Assembly: GCF_014633365.1 (NCBI RefSeq) | Contig: NC_068344.1 | Span: 35,276,670 to 35,340,669 of the forward strand | Source of the DNA: Diospyros lotus | Taxonomy: Eukaryota; Streptophyta; Magnoliopsida; Ericales; Ebenaceae | DNA: 64,000 bases | Reading direction: 5' to 3' | In this document: positions 46,586 to 57,486 of the stretch, piece after piece | Layout of the letters: each line of letters opens with the position of its first letter | Numbering within the stretch: the first letter of the stretch is position 1 | Notes under the pieces: generated by a model | What the model saw: the letters and a program-made list of their open reading frames with translations, nothing else | The model's database searches: none | Told to the model about the DNA's origin: nothing | Position numbers and translations under genes: made by a program

Positions 46586-47333
46586 GTACCGAGAGTAAAA
46601 AATAATAATATAAACAATAAAATTACTCTCTTTTCTTAGCAATTTGCATTTTCAAATGAACTGATGGTTAAAAATTTGCAATCTAACTCCCTGATTTCAA
46701 ATTACGCAACTTTGGCAATTTCTGGGCAGCTAAATCAAATCAAAGTGTTCAAATTTATATGGGAGAGAAAAGTAAAAAAGTTTTTGGTAGTTGACTATGC
46801 TCACAGCTTGGTTCATCTTCAGCTGGGTGCATATTCCATGGCATAAGTTTTCATTGTCATTCTATGAATATTTCAATAATGGTTTTGGTGATTCCTTGCT
46901 CTTTCAGATAGCCTAGCTATGCCAACTTAACTTGCAAAATTTACTCGAGGGATCTCACTTACGCAAAGCTTCATGAACAAAACTCTATTAATCCTCTCCA
47001 ACATTGCATGAAGCATTAGCATGATACTTGTTAAATAAAATGTTCTAAGTGCAATTTCAAAAGGACACGGAGGTAGAAATAAAGTTGTATGAATTTGAAG
47101 AGAATAAAAAATTGCCCAAATCCAACGGAAGGAAATGCATTCTAAAAGCTTAGTACTCATGAAATTAAGAAGAAACTAATAATGGCCTGTAAAAATAAGA
47201 GAATAGTTTCGGACATCTCACTTATGGAAGGCTTTAGTGAACAAAATTCAGAAAATTCTCTCTAAGCTAGCACATTGCCCACACCTCCCACCGACTGGGG
47301 CACGCGGGTCGAGAGAGGGTGTTGGTTTGTAGT
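46586..47333. other. Unassigned gap with a diverged internal duplication
   Basis: Two related stretches, 46950-47010 and 47215-47270 ('atctcactta', 'gaacaaaa', 'ctctc'), suggest an old local duplication. No gene. Confidence 0.35.
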
Positions 47334-48359
47334 CAGGGTCGGACCTTTCATGAAACCCATGAAGCAATTTGTAACCAAGGTCATGAGGCAATTGCCTCAG
47401 GGCCCATGAAAATTTTATTAGTTAGGGGCTTATAAATTGAAAATATCCATATTTATAAGGGCCCATTGCCCACGCCTACCCCCTTTTTCACGACCCTTCT
47501 CCCGCCCTCTCTTTCGTTCTCAGCCCTAGCCCTATCCCTACCTCTCTTGCTTCGTCACGCCTCACCCTCTCCCTCTCCATCGCCGTTGGCAACTCGCCCT
47601 CGCTCCTCTAATTGATCTGTCGCTGGTCGCTAACTGCCTCTCTCTCCTCCTGCTACTCCGTCGCCTTTTGCCATCGCCCTTTGGCTCTTGCCCTCTCTCT
47701 CTCGTCTCTCGCTGCTCAGTCAGCGATCACTCGTCCTCGCCGGCTTGCCTCACCCTCGTGGTCGGTGGCTCGCTGCTTGCCCAGCTAGCGTCGCCTCTCG
47801 CTGCTCTGCTTCCTTGCTCGCCTTTGCCGACTCACCCTCGTGCTCGTGGCCGGTGGCTCGCTGCCCCTTGCTCCGTCGCTCGCTGTTGCTGGTGGCTCGC
47901 TGCCTCTCGATTGCCGATTGGCTCTCATCAAATTCAGTCTTTCAGATCTGATTCTCAGAAGCTCCAGCTCCAGTCTCCAAATCTGCTTCAACTTTCAGTT
48001 AGTTGCTCATTCACTTTGTTTTGTTTATGATGCATAATGCATTCGGAGATTTGAATAGCTTGCCTATCTATTTTATTGATGTTAGTTTCAACAGTTAGTT
48101 GCTCCTTCACTTCGTTTTGTTTATGATGCATAATGCATTTAGAAATTTGGATAATTTAGGTATGTCTATTTTATTGATGTTGGTTGAATCTGGCAATTAT
48201 GTCACAAGATTAGCTATTAAGAAAAAAATATTCGAACTGATTGATATTTTTGTCTATTAAATTAATTTTCAATTGATAATTTTTTTTTTTTAAATTTGGA
48301 TGTAGTAGAGCCAATTTTTACATTTTGTCTTGAGGCCCCAAATTTCAGGTCTGGCACTG
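47334..48359. mobile_element. hAT-type nonautonomous element, 1.0 kb
   Basis: Terminal repeats CAGGGTCGGACCT (47334) and the reverse complement of CAGTGCCAGACCT (ending 48359), followed inside by 'gaggcaattgcctcagggccc' on the left and 'ttgaggccccaaatttcagg' on the right. This layout is typical of plant hAT derivatives. Flanks tttgtagt (47326-47333) and tttgtaac (48360-48367) are an 8-bp duplication with two transitions. A C/T-rich middle (47480-47960) opens several frames but shows no hAT transposase motif. Confidence 0.75.
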
Positions 48360-48883
48360 TTTGTAACTACTAAACTATTTGTATTCATATATTATTATAA
48401 ACAATCCCAAACAATGAATTCATCATGCATCTGAGAGAAAATCAAGAATATTGTGAACTCAAACAGAAGCGAATACGTTCCTAAAGCTACTGTAAGCTCT
48501 AATCTAATAAAAAATACTAAGAACAGTAATCAAAATCACAGTATCAAATCACAGTCACTTTCTAGTTTTGACTCAGTTTTAACCCAGTTTTAACCCTGTC
48601 AATTATTTTGTCTCGACATTCTCAACCTTCCTCCTAAGGTGAATTTTTTAGAAATGTGGACACCCAAATAAAGCGAAAATCAACAAAACATAAACAATTC
48701 TCGAATATAAATCACTTCCAAACCACACCTTTCGAGTATCTAAATCTTAATCTTGAAAATCCCCTTTGCATAAACAGTTCTTATGGGACCTTGAATCTCT
48801 AATTTCATGAAAATAGAACAAAAAAAGAAACAAAAATAAGAAAACATTGTAATTTCAAACAATGAATGAAAAGGGCAACTTAC
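48360..48883. other. Gap with an interspersed 'gttttgactcagttttaacc' repeat
   Basis: The stretch 48555-48615 recurs at 49137-49190, on either side of the exon candidate below. No gene in the gap itself. Confidence 0.4.
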
Positions 48884-49043
48884 CGGCGTTGATGGAGAAG
48901 AAAGATACGGCGAAAGAGAGATCGGAGTCAGCAGAGAGAAGCGGAATGAAGGAGCCTGGAGGTGGGTTAGTGAGAAATGTGGGTGATAATTTAAGTGGAC
49001 TTTGGGGGTGGTGGTGGTTGTAGGTACCCCTTTCAGCCTCCAA
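48884..49043 (-). CDS. Orphan first-exon candidate (unknown protein)
   Basis: On the minus strand an ATG at 49043 opens MEAERGTYNHHHPQSPLKLS and continues to SFAVSFFSINAG, where a good donor (GCCG|GTAAGT) stands at 48883. The composition (proline/serine-rich, with codon use unlike the AT-rich flanks) fits a genuine plant N-terminal exon. No later exon could be found downstream. It is bracketed by two copies of a short repeat (48555-48615, 49137-49190), so it may have been carried in by an element. Family unknown. Confidence 0.35.
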
Positions 49044-49314
49044 TATTGTGACCTTTACAACGCCAATCTATCACCCGAATATCGACACTAGAAGCCGAAT
49101 TATGTTTTAAAAAAATAATTAATTGCTGAAAACAATCACTTTTCAGTTTTGACTCAGTTTTAACCCTGTCAATTATTTTTGTAAGTCTGTCATTTTTTTA
49201 TAAGTTTTAATTTATCCAGTTTTGATCCTGTCACATTTTCAATTAAGTTTTAAAAATAATTTTTTTTGAAACATAATTAGTTTTTTTTTAAATAGTTTTA
49301 CAATTTTTTTTCAG

Positions 49315-49354
49315 TTAACGGGGGTTACGTTCACCCCCGTTAAAGGGGGTGAAC
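49315..49354. other. Two overlapping, mutually exclusive hairpins
   Basis: Hairpin 1: arms 49315-49325 (TTAACGGGGGT) and 49333-49343 (ACCCCCGTTAA). Hairpin 2: arms 49329-49338 (GTTCACCCCC) and 49345-49354 (GGGGGTGAAC). Both are perfect and share the ACCCCC block. Probably the terminus of a DNA element. Confidence 0.7.
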
Positions 49355-49595
49355 AAAATCGCACTCTCCTTATGCATTCTTAGGCTGAGCCTCGTCGCCT
49401 GAGCCATTTCTAGTCCGTCAAATCAACTGCTTTCGATTGCTAGGTTTTGGCGCTTTTAAACGAAATCATTTTGAGAATAGATGAAGAAAAGCGCGGGATA
49501 ATGGACAAATGCCTTATTAGTCGTCCAATAATCGTAAGTGAAACATTGGTCGTCAGATTGGTATATAAAGCAAAAAATAAAAGCACAAAAATACT

Positions 49596-49675
49596 ATTGA
49601 GAGTGGAATTTGAGCCCACACCCTTTCCAACCAGAACCTTTATCTGGTGCCTTAGACCAACTCAGCCATCCCAAC
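49596..49675 (-). pseudogene. tRNA-Leu-like gene, probably dead
   Basis: The 80-nt minus-strand sequence folds as a class II tRNA. Acceptor GTTGGGA pairs with TCTCAAT (two G-U pairs); D-arm GCTGAGTTGGTCTAAGGC; anticodon stem CCAGA/TCTGG; a variable arm; T-stem GTGGG/TCCAC. The anticodon loop is TAAAGGT, so the invariant T33 is A (the intact form TTAAGGT would give AAG, Leu), and T54 is C. The loss of these two invariant bases argues against function. No T-run terminator is obvious downstream. Confidence 0.6.
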
Positions 49676-49984
49676 ATGCACAAATGTGTTTCATATGTTT
49701 ACTTAAGAACGTTATATAACACATTTCATATGTTCATGTTAATAATGAGACATGAATTTCGTAGATACGTCATCCATTTACTTAGCACTAGGCTTTAAAT
49801 AGTTTGATGGTTGCTTCTTGGTGCCATGGGCCTAAACATACCCCATTCAGCCCATGACTCAAAAGGGAGCCCAAGAGTGACCTTCATCCCTAAAATCCTT
49901 TTGCAAATTCTTCTCATATTACAGGTTGATGTGGCATCACCTAGAATTACTAAAATATCCCTATGCGCTAATAGTCTTACCCGC

Positions 49985-50395
49985 CACATGGATCACTTGA
50001 GAGACTGACACGTGGCAAGTCAACAATCCGGAGCAGAGCCCGAGAAATCCGGGTTAGGCCGCAAGACTCGTTCCACCTTGATCGAGATTCTCGGGAGTCG
50101 TGCCCCCGATCAACACGGATTTATCCCGAGTACCCCATAACGGGTCTACATATAAAGGACAAGAATTCTCACCAGGTAGGCCAAGTTCTACAGTTCTTAC
50201 ATTTATTGCGACTTGCATTTATTCTACTGATTTGAGCGTCGGAGTCCACCCCGGGAGACCCTAGCCCTGCCACTCCGTTGTCTTGCAAGTCCTATCACCG
50301 AGGTCCAACATCGCCAAGTTCGAGGTTCGATTCCCGAGATCTATTCGCAGAGGTGACACGTGGTGGTCGGTCCCAAAAACCATCATCATAGGCAA
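49985..50395 (+). mobile_element. Degraded LTR or TRIM-like segment
   Basis: Contains 'tgacacgtgg' near both ends (50007 and 50352), a TATAAAGG box at 50151-50158, and 'ttgagcgtcggagtc' (about 50233-50247), a phrase common near the R/U5 part of plant Gypsy and TRIM LTRs. The termini and a target duplication could not be fixed. Confidence 0.4.
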
Positions 50396-50399
50396 TAGC

Positions 50400-51239
50400 C
50401 TTCTTGACTGCGGACACTTTGTATTAATGCATTAAACATTTATATTAACATAACATATGATAATCAAACACCATCCGTCCAGTTATTATCCCATGACAAA
50501 GAAGAAGATTTCAACCACAACAGGCCAATGCTCTTTCTTGGCGCATAAAAACAGGCAGCCAAAGACAAAGCAAGAGCAGTTGTTAAAAAAACGATTCAAA
50601 CTCTTGCCATCGAACCAAAATAGTCTTCACATGTGTTAATCTTTTATTATATTAACAATAATGTTTTCTTATTTATTTCTTTTTTTGTGTGAAAATAGGT
50701 TTGATTTGTTGCAAATTTTCATTTTATTTATCAAATTCGATCCCAATATTTGTTCAGCTTACCCACTAGGGCCACTACTTAACTTCTAATTTTCTCTCTA
50801 ATCAATATTATATTTACTTGTTAAAATTAAATCGTGCATATTACACACAAAAAACTTAACATTTAAAATGATTTGTAAAGTGAGATTCTGCCACGTGTAG
50901 GCCACGGTATGACTAAGCCTATGATTCACCGGGCTGCGGCCCCGTTGTTCTAATTGAGCCACATAACGTACGAGTACACAATAGCATAATGGATATTTGG
51001 GAGAGCATGAAATGACATATCCCTCAGAGCCACTTCGATGGCTTTGCCGGTGGTGGTGGTGGTGGTGCTGCTGCTGCTGCTGCTGCTGCTGATGATGAAA
51101 ACAACCACTGAGATGTGGGCATCCCTTGCACATTATGTCTAACCAAGTTTTAGTATCTTTTTTCTTATTTATATATTTAAATTTAAATATTTTATATTAC
51201 TGTCTTGTATATTTGATATAAGATAACAATACAGAATGT
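50400..51239. other. Unassigned gap with a compound trinucleotide repeat
   Basis: (GGT)6 and (GCT)8 run together at 51049-51090. On the minus strand they read as poly-Gln then poly-His in a short frame (50798-51133), but no conserved domain adjoins. The adjacent 50880-50970 stretch is moderately GC-rich and may be an old tRNA-derived repeat. Confidence 0.35.
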
Positions 51240-51857
51240 TATTACTATAAGCATCAGAGTTTTCCGAATTAAGTTACTATTACAGTTTGTCGTTTATATA
51301 ATCAGCATAGTGGTTTCAAAACACTGACCTTTTAAAGGATTTGTCACACATTTCTTCTCCACTTTGTGCTTCCTTTTCAGTTTCCTTTTTTTCTTATATG
51401 AACCTTAAATAAAATCTTTATTACTCTTAGAATTTTTGCATAAAAGTTAAGTTTCCAAACGTAAAACAAAAATATTATGTATAATTCATCCACTTTTTTC
51501 TTCTCGACACATGAATTTTAATCAAATACGTTGTTCTTGACTTCATCACCAATAGTTGGTTGCATCCAACACAATATTGTCAGCTTTCATTTGATGTCAA
51601 TCTTCATATAACGCTCGCTTACATGTTTGCTTCATAATTTTGTTCCAAAATCCAACTTTTGTTAGGAAGAGAGTTGAGCCCTTATTATACAAGTCGTTCA
51701 TCAAACTTAGACCTTCAAGCAAATATATATATATATATATATAATTAATGAAACAAGACTGCATTTTCTCAACAAATTGGGCCAACCAATTATAACCCAA
51801 AGACTAGCTAGCTTCATCATCAATTCCAAATGTTCATATATAAAGGACAAATGAAAG

Positions 51858-52293
51858 TAGGAGTGAACAAAAGTTCTGTTAAATTAAACTAATCGAATCG
51901 AATCGATCAGTTTAGTTTGATTATGTAAGTGTCAATTAATGGTTGGTTATTTCTAACAAAAATTTTGATTAATTTTTATCAGTTCGATTTTTATGGTTCG
52001 GTTAACTGAACTAACCGAACCACTATTATGTGAATCGGTAGGCTTTTGACAAAAAAGAAATGGTGTTGAGCATTGAGAAGTGGAGGTGGAGCCCATAGAA
52101 AGAGAATAACTTTAATTTTTTGGAAGCATCCTCTCCCATCCAACTTTCGAAAATGGTGTTGAGCATTGAGACACGGTTATTTGGTGTTTATCGGTTGGTT
52201 CGATTCGATTATTACATGCGATTCAGTTTGGTTCTATTCGGTTAGTGATTTTTAGACGATTCGATTCAATTTTAATTTATTGCACACCCCTAA
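51858..52293. mobile_element. hAT-type MITE with 8-bp target duplication
   Basis: 436 bp. Ends TAGGAGTGAACAA and the reverse complement of TAGGGGTGTGCAA. Flanks aatgaaag (51850-51857) and aatgaagg (52294-52301) are an 8-bp duplication with one mismatch. The left duplicate (near 820) has a single aatgaagg at this site. The interior is rich in 'ggttcggttaactgaactaacc'-type palindromes. Confidence 0.8.
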
Positions 52294-52306
52294 ATGAAGG
52301 AAAGTT

Positions 52307-52971
52307 GTAGATCGTTGTTTGTATACCTCAACAAATCCTTGCAAGATAGAAACAAAGCCAACAACAAGAAGGAAAATACAAAGAACAGAAAATAAAAGCA
52401 GACAAAAACACAAACTAGATCCAACAAAACAACACCAAACAGAAAGAAAATGTGAACACCAACAAAAATCAAAAGAACACAAGCACACACGCAAGAACAC
52501 ATAAACTTATGTTTGGATTCGAATTGAATCCTACTCACAACAAGGGTTTGAATTTTTAGTCAATCCACTATATCAAGCAACCACAGATACAATGATTACA
52601 AAAACTTACCAAGAATACAAGCTCTTGAATCCCAAAATATCACCCCAATCTCTCAATCCTCACAGATATCTCTCCCACATTACAGTGATTCACACAACAA
52701 AGAAAGGAAAAGAAGAGAAAACAGGGTTAGGTTTTCACGATTTATTGCTCTTGCGATTTCAATCTCTCTGCTAGAAAAATCAATTGACGTTCCCAATTCT
52801 TCATAAGATAAATATATGCGGGCCAAGGGACAAAACTGAAATTAATAGAAATGACCAAATTAAATGGACTTGGGCTTGGGGTTGTTGGGCTGCATACACC
52901 AACGGCCCATGGCCCAATTTAATTATAAAATATCCAACAGACAAATACTTGAGTCACACACATTCTTAACA
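52307..52971 (-). mobile_element. Solo LTR, probably Copia-type, reverse orientation
   Basis: 665 bp, TGTAGATCG...TTCTTAACA on the plus strand (minus-strand start TGTTAAGAATGTGTG). Flanks aaagt (52302-52306) and gaagt (52972-52976) are a 5-bp duplication with one mismatch. The left duplicate lacks it (near 828-835). It inserted 13 bp from the hAT MITE. Confidence 0.65.
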
Positions 52972-53419
52972 GAAGTTAATTGGCTTGTAATGAACATGAT
53001 TAATTATAGATATATATATCCTATATTTACTATAAGTCAGTTGCATAGCCAAATAGGCAATTGGATATCCCGCTGTTGCGTTTCATTTGGCATAATTAAT
53101 TAAAGGGTTTGATGTGTTGTCACAGGACTAGGGTGCACGTTTGGGACCCTTGTTTTATAACCACAAATTTTCAATATATAATAGTGTGCCAGCACCCATT
53201 GATAGTATGTTATTAATTACTTAGTCAGCTAAGAGTAAATTAATTAATGTTGGGTTGGTGAGTGACCTTGAGTAGATTTTACTTTACCACGAGTTAAAGT
53301 ATAGAATTTCCAATCACATCAGTTTGTTATATTTTTTTTTTTTATAAAGAAACAATTTTTCTATATAAAGAAACGATTTTCACAATCAACTATGATTTTT
53401 CATGAATTAAGTTAGTACT

Positions 53420-54029
53420 TGTCATGGTATTTTTCGGACCACCTTCCTTATAGGTTGGACTCGACCCAGCAGGCCGGCCCGACCTCCTGAAACCCAATAA
53501 GCCAAGGCCGAAGTCATTAGAATAAGGTCGCATCTTGTTGAAACTCGAGCTCAGGCTGTGGAACTAAGCAAGCTCCAGCGATGCTTTTAGCTTGTTGGCC
53601 AAACAGTTCAACTCGCATGACACAAAGACTACGGAACAATCGGAGGTAGGGACCCACCTACTTTATCTGAGGCAAACAGATCCCTGGTAATGCGGAATCC
53701 ATTTTTGATTTTATGGAATTGATAAGGACACTTTGTCTCTCGTGACATTATACTTCTATTTTATGAATTTTATGTAAATTGTAAACACCCCACACTATAA
53801 ATAGGGGTCAAAACACCATTGTAAAGAGGATGGACAATAATGATATATTGTTATTCTGTTTGAATAATCAGAGAATAGTCGTGGACTATAAATCATTCTG
53901 GTCGAACCATGTAAAAATTTCATTACGTGTGATTTATTATCTATTCTATTTCGTTTCTCCTTTTGCTCTTTGAGCTCATTCTCTCTTACAGGTCTAAGAA
54001 TCACAATTAACCAACTCCAAATGTTGACA
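53420..54029 (+). mobile_element. Family B solo LTR with perfect target duplication
   Basis: 610 bp, TGTCATGG...GTTGACA, flanked by gtact at 53415-53419 and 54030-54034. The left duplicate (near 2233) has the uninterrupted 'aagttagtatttgaatttt'. A TATAAATAG box lies at 53796-53804. Reversed relatives lie at 20729-21404 and 11152-11437. Confidence 0.85.
53796..53804 (+). promoter_or_regulatory. TATA box of the family B LTR
   Basis: TATAAATAG about 375 bp into the LTR; the reversed copy has the matching ctatttata at about 20951. Confidence 0.5.
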
Positions 54030-54584
54030 GTACTTAAATTTTAGAAAATAAATTTTAGAAAATGAGGAAGAGATGAGAGTAATAAGCAAATTAAGGCAAT
54101 CTTTTCCTTTACCTCTAGAGAATTTAAGAATAATATGATCAATGGAGATGACCTAAGTATAATTTTCACTGAATCTTTTTTTGTGATGTGACCTATAAAT
54201 ATGGGACCAAATTTATATTTTTATCTATATATTTTTATATTTTTTCTTGTGATCATTTAAATATTTTAATTTAATTTAATTATATTTCTAAATTTATATT
54301 TTCAAGTCAATTTAACTCTTATAACATTTTATTTATGTGACAACTTAAACTTTTCGTTATAAGAATTGCATTTATAATTTATTTATCAATGAGGTATAGA
54401 AAATGGAGGTTAGATGGTGCATTTGAAAAATTATGATCAACAACGAATTTTTCTGTGAATTGTGAATTTTTCATAACCTGATAAATTACCACATACCTCA
54501 TATATCCTTGAATTTATTTACCCGAACATAGACATAATTGTAGTCTTAGAAACTCCCTAACCTTTTTCCTACAATGGGAGAGAG

Positions 54585-55290
54585 ATCGTTTACTCTGAGA
54601 AATTGATAGCTTTTCTCGACTCCAAGTATTCAAATTTGAATTGTTTCCCTTGGGGAAGCTGCCAGTAAAGTCGGAGGGCTGGCAAAACTCAAAGACTTTA
54701 CCTTAATTTATTATAATCCAAGAACAAGGGATTCAGGTAAAATAAGATATTAATTCAACCATAACTAATGCCGGAGGATGTCAATAAAATTATACCATGT
54801 TTCATTGGTATACTTCCATTTTCCCCTCTTTTGTTTTGTGGTCATGTTAATTTTTTGAAGTTTATTGGTCTGCTATTTTAGCTTGTTTACCCATTGTTGT
54901 TAATTATGTTGGTTTCTGGATGTGCCAAGAGAAACACATCACTTGGTTCCAGACGACACTAATGCTACCAAACCTAATCCATGACTACTTGTAAAGTAAA
55001 CAATTTAAGGATATGCAATCAATTTTGTATGGGGTGATGTTGTTTGGGACCAGTGCACGGGCACCAGCAAAAGAATTTCATATACATATTGTAACATATA
55101 TGTATATATATATATATATTAACAGTGTTGTGTTTTCATTTGAATCTGTAATCTCACAGGTGGAAGCTCTATCTTGTCTCCCCTGATCGTTTTAGTGACG
55201 TGATTGCTTTTGGTTGATTTCTTATAAGAAGGCATACCATCTGCTCTGTAATTTGGTGTTCCGGTGGCTGTGTGGCTTCAAATGTTTGTA
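54585..55290 (+). pseudogene. CNL resistance-gene relic, C-terminal end and 3' UTR
   Basis: 54594-54716 aligns with the end of NLR1 and NLR2 (DSFPQLKVLKI...EEGAMPKLKDLTL), now with frameshifts and stops. The 3' noncoding region follows with the same intron acceptor (tctcacag, near 55150) and the 'ctgattgcttctcctgagaagg' equivalent at 55200-55230. No NBS or coiled-coil part is present to the left, where the duplicated noncoding block begins. Nonfunctional. Confidence 0.65.
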
Positions 55291-55890
55291 AAGCATTCTC
55301 TTGTATCAATTATGAAATAAAACATTTAGTATTTGATTTATATATTAAAAAATAGTCAATAAATTTCACTTTGATCGAGATATTTACATTTTTAAAATTT
55401 ATTACTACATTGAGAACGTTCTATAATTTTATATATAGTGATTTATTATAATGTAATAATTCATGTATTTTTCTTTATCCAGAATAACAATACTAGCTAG
55501 TTACCAAAATTATAATATTAAAAAAAATTAATAATAAGATTGATAAATCACAACTAGGATATTATTCATATTAATGAATTAAAATATTGGTTTAATCAGC
55601 AGTAATTAAATATTAATATATTAAAAAAACTTGTGATGAAAATGTATGTATTTGTGTTAATAGGAAGGGTAAAATAAGTGAAACAATTTTTTCTTAAAAA
55701 AATTGTAAACAAGGGTGTGTATAATTTAGTCAAATCCGTTGAACCAAACTGAATTAGTCTTCAAATATTATGTAATTTTGGTTTAAGTTTCATTTTATAT
55801 AGGTTTAAATTTAGTTTTATGAAACCACACTTAAATTTAGTATTTAACACTTATTAACAATAATCTTATTTCAATAAGTTTGTTAATAAT

Positions 55891-56163
55891 ATTTTTTTTC
55901 CGTAGGAATCGAGGAAGCCCGATACGCAACGTCTTCAGCGAGGACTGTCACTGACCGAATCGAGCAATCCGTCGAGCCAAGTAAGTCCAGCTCGAAGACT
56001 CATGCTCGTGGCCCCCTTGTAGCAGAGTCGATATCTACCACGCTGCCCGTGGCCCCCTTGTAGCAGAGTCGATATCTACCGCGCTACCCACGATTCGAAC
56101 GCACAACCTCAGCATATTCAACATCTGAATTCAGTGCGGTCGACCACTTGAACTACTAAGGGG
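55891..56163 (-). mobile_element. tRNA-derived SINE, minus strand, with internal 41-bp duplication
   Basis: 273 bp. Polymerase-III boxes on the minus strand: A box TAGTTCAAGTGG (56144-56155) and B box GCGTTCGAATC (56092-56102). The tail is an A-run (plus-strand T8 at 55892-55899). Flanks are a 13-bp target duplication with one mismatch, gtttgtt(a/g)ataat, at 55878-55890 and 56164-56176. The body contains a 41-bp unit twice (56007-56047 and 56048-56088). Confidence 0.85.
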
Positions 56164-56277
56164 TTTGTTGATAATGTTAAATTCCAAACTAACGGAAAGG
56201 GTTTAATTGAAACACACACAAAGAGAATATCAAATGTTAAAATTAAAAGAAACACTGTAACCAGAACCCCAAATTAC

Positions 56278-56458
56278 AGGGTAGATGATACCCTCCTGCA
56301 AGCAACCAAGCACCTGCAATTGTTGCTACAACGATCAGAGGAGAATAGATAGATGAGCAAGCTGTTTCAAGAAAATAATAAGGGGTCCCTGCGCTTCCAC
56401 CTGCCATAACTAAAGCGGTGACGCGCCAAAGAAAGCTCATCCAATTCTCCATGATCAT
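56278..56458 (-). CDS. Orphan exon candidate: small membrane protein N-terminus
   Basis: Minus-strand ATG at 56458 (or the second, at 56452: MENWMSFLWRVTALVMAGGS). The product has a hydrophobic first half and a second segment IVVATIAGAWLLAGG, so two membrane spans are likely. A donor (CCT|GTAATTT) follows at 56277. The amino-acid pattern looks natural rather than random, but no further exon was recognised toward 56200, where a SINE lies. It could be a gene fragment. Family not recognised. Confidence 0.4.
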
Positions 56459-56504
56459 TTAATACGATTAGAGAGCCAAAAAGGAACCCTCAACATAACC
56501 AAAT

Positions 56505-57486
56505 TGTTGGGGGAAGAAAACCAACTGCATCGGTCGATAGATGCCCAGCCATCCATCAATCAATCCTTTGAAAAGAGGCAGTTAGTCGACAGATGCAAGG
56601 CCATTTGTCAACTAACAGTGGCCTTTCGTCCATCGGTCGACAAGTCGACATATGCTAAGTCATTTGTCGACTAACAGAGGGCTTTAGCTTAGGACAAGGG
56701 CTCCAAGCATGCAAGTCTCACCAATTTGCTTGCATGATCTACAACCTAACACAAAACGCATAATTCCCAAAGGTTTATAGGATAGAACGAACCCCTATTT
56801 CGAAACTCAAAATGGACCCACAAGATCAAACAAGAGTCTAGGGAGATTTACAATTTTCTTGACATAGGCACCAAACAAGAACAAACCTTTGAAAAATCTA
56901 GTTTTAAAACTCATATTTGCAACACACTAAAGTCTAAGAGTTTATAGAAGTAAAAAAGGAGAAGAACTTGCCTTAAAATCTCCTCTCGATGGCTTTCTTG
57001 AGATGATAGCTCCCAAGATCTCCTTACTTACACTCAACAAATGATCTAGCAAGAAGAAAAAGAGAAGAATAAGGTGAAGATATCTTTAACCTCCACACTC
57101 TTTTGGATCATAAGACGCAAGAAATAGAGGAGAAGGAAACCCTACCTTCTTGTTCTCTCTCCCAATGGCCATTTCTCCTCCTCTTCTTTCCTTGTCTTCT
57201 AGCTTCTTCTTCACATGCAAAAACGAACCCTTTCTCTCTTTTTATATATATATATATATACACGTATTTTCACACAATTACTTAAATGCCCTTAGAGTTA
57301 AAACGCTTAAATAAAAACTCCCCATGGTTTAAATGTTAGCTTAAACATTAGTCAATGCTTTGACTTTTCCCACTTCCTTAACAATTACCTATAAATATCA
57401 CATATAATTCATCAAAAATTATTACTCAAGTAAAATACATGTTCTATTCCAAAATATACCACCTAGACTCTCTATTGGGTCGTTAC
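56505..57486 (-). mobile_element. Family C LTR, reverse orientation
   Basis: The right end is GGGTCGTTACA (57486), the mirror of 6982. The left end TGTTGGGGGAAG would give a TG...CA unit of 982 bp, but the flanks (caaat and ataac) do not match, so the left end may be wrong or recombined. It contains GTCGAC inverted repeats (56585-56680) and a TA microsatellite at 57242-57261. Confidence 0.5.

Larger units (their letters stand above)
51240..54460. repeat. Segmental duplication, right copy, second piece
   Basis: Matches about 360-2900 of the window. Differences are explained by insertions in this copy at 51858-52293, 52307-52971 and 53420-54029, and by the SINE with its MITE in the left copy at 1047-2011. 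Confidence 0.75.

Noticed and set aside
50798..51133. Poly-Gln/poly-His protein
   Set aside because: The runs are a trinucleotide microsatellite; the rest of the frame has no recognisable domain or good start context.
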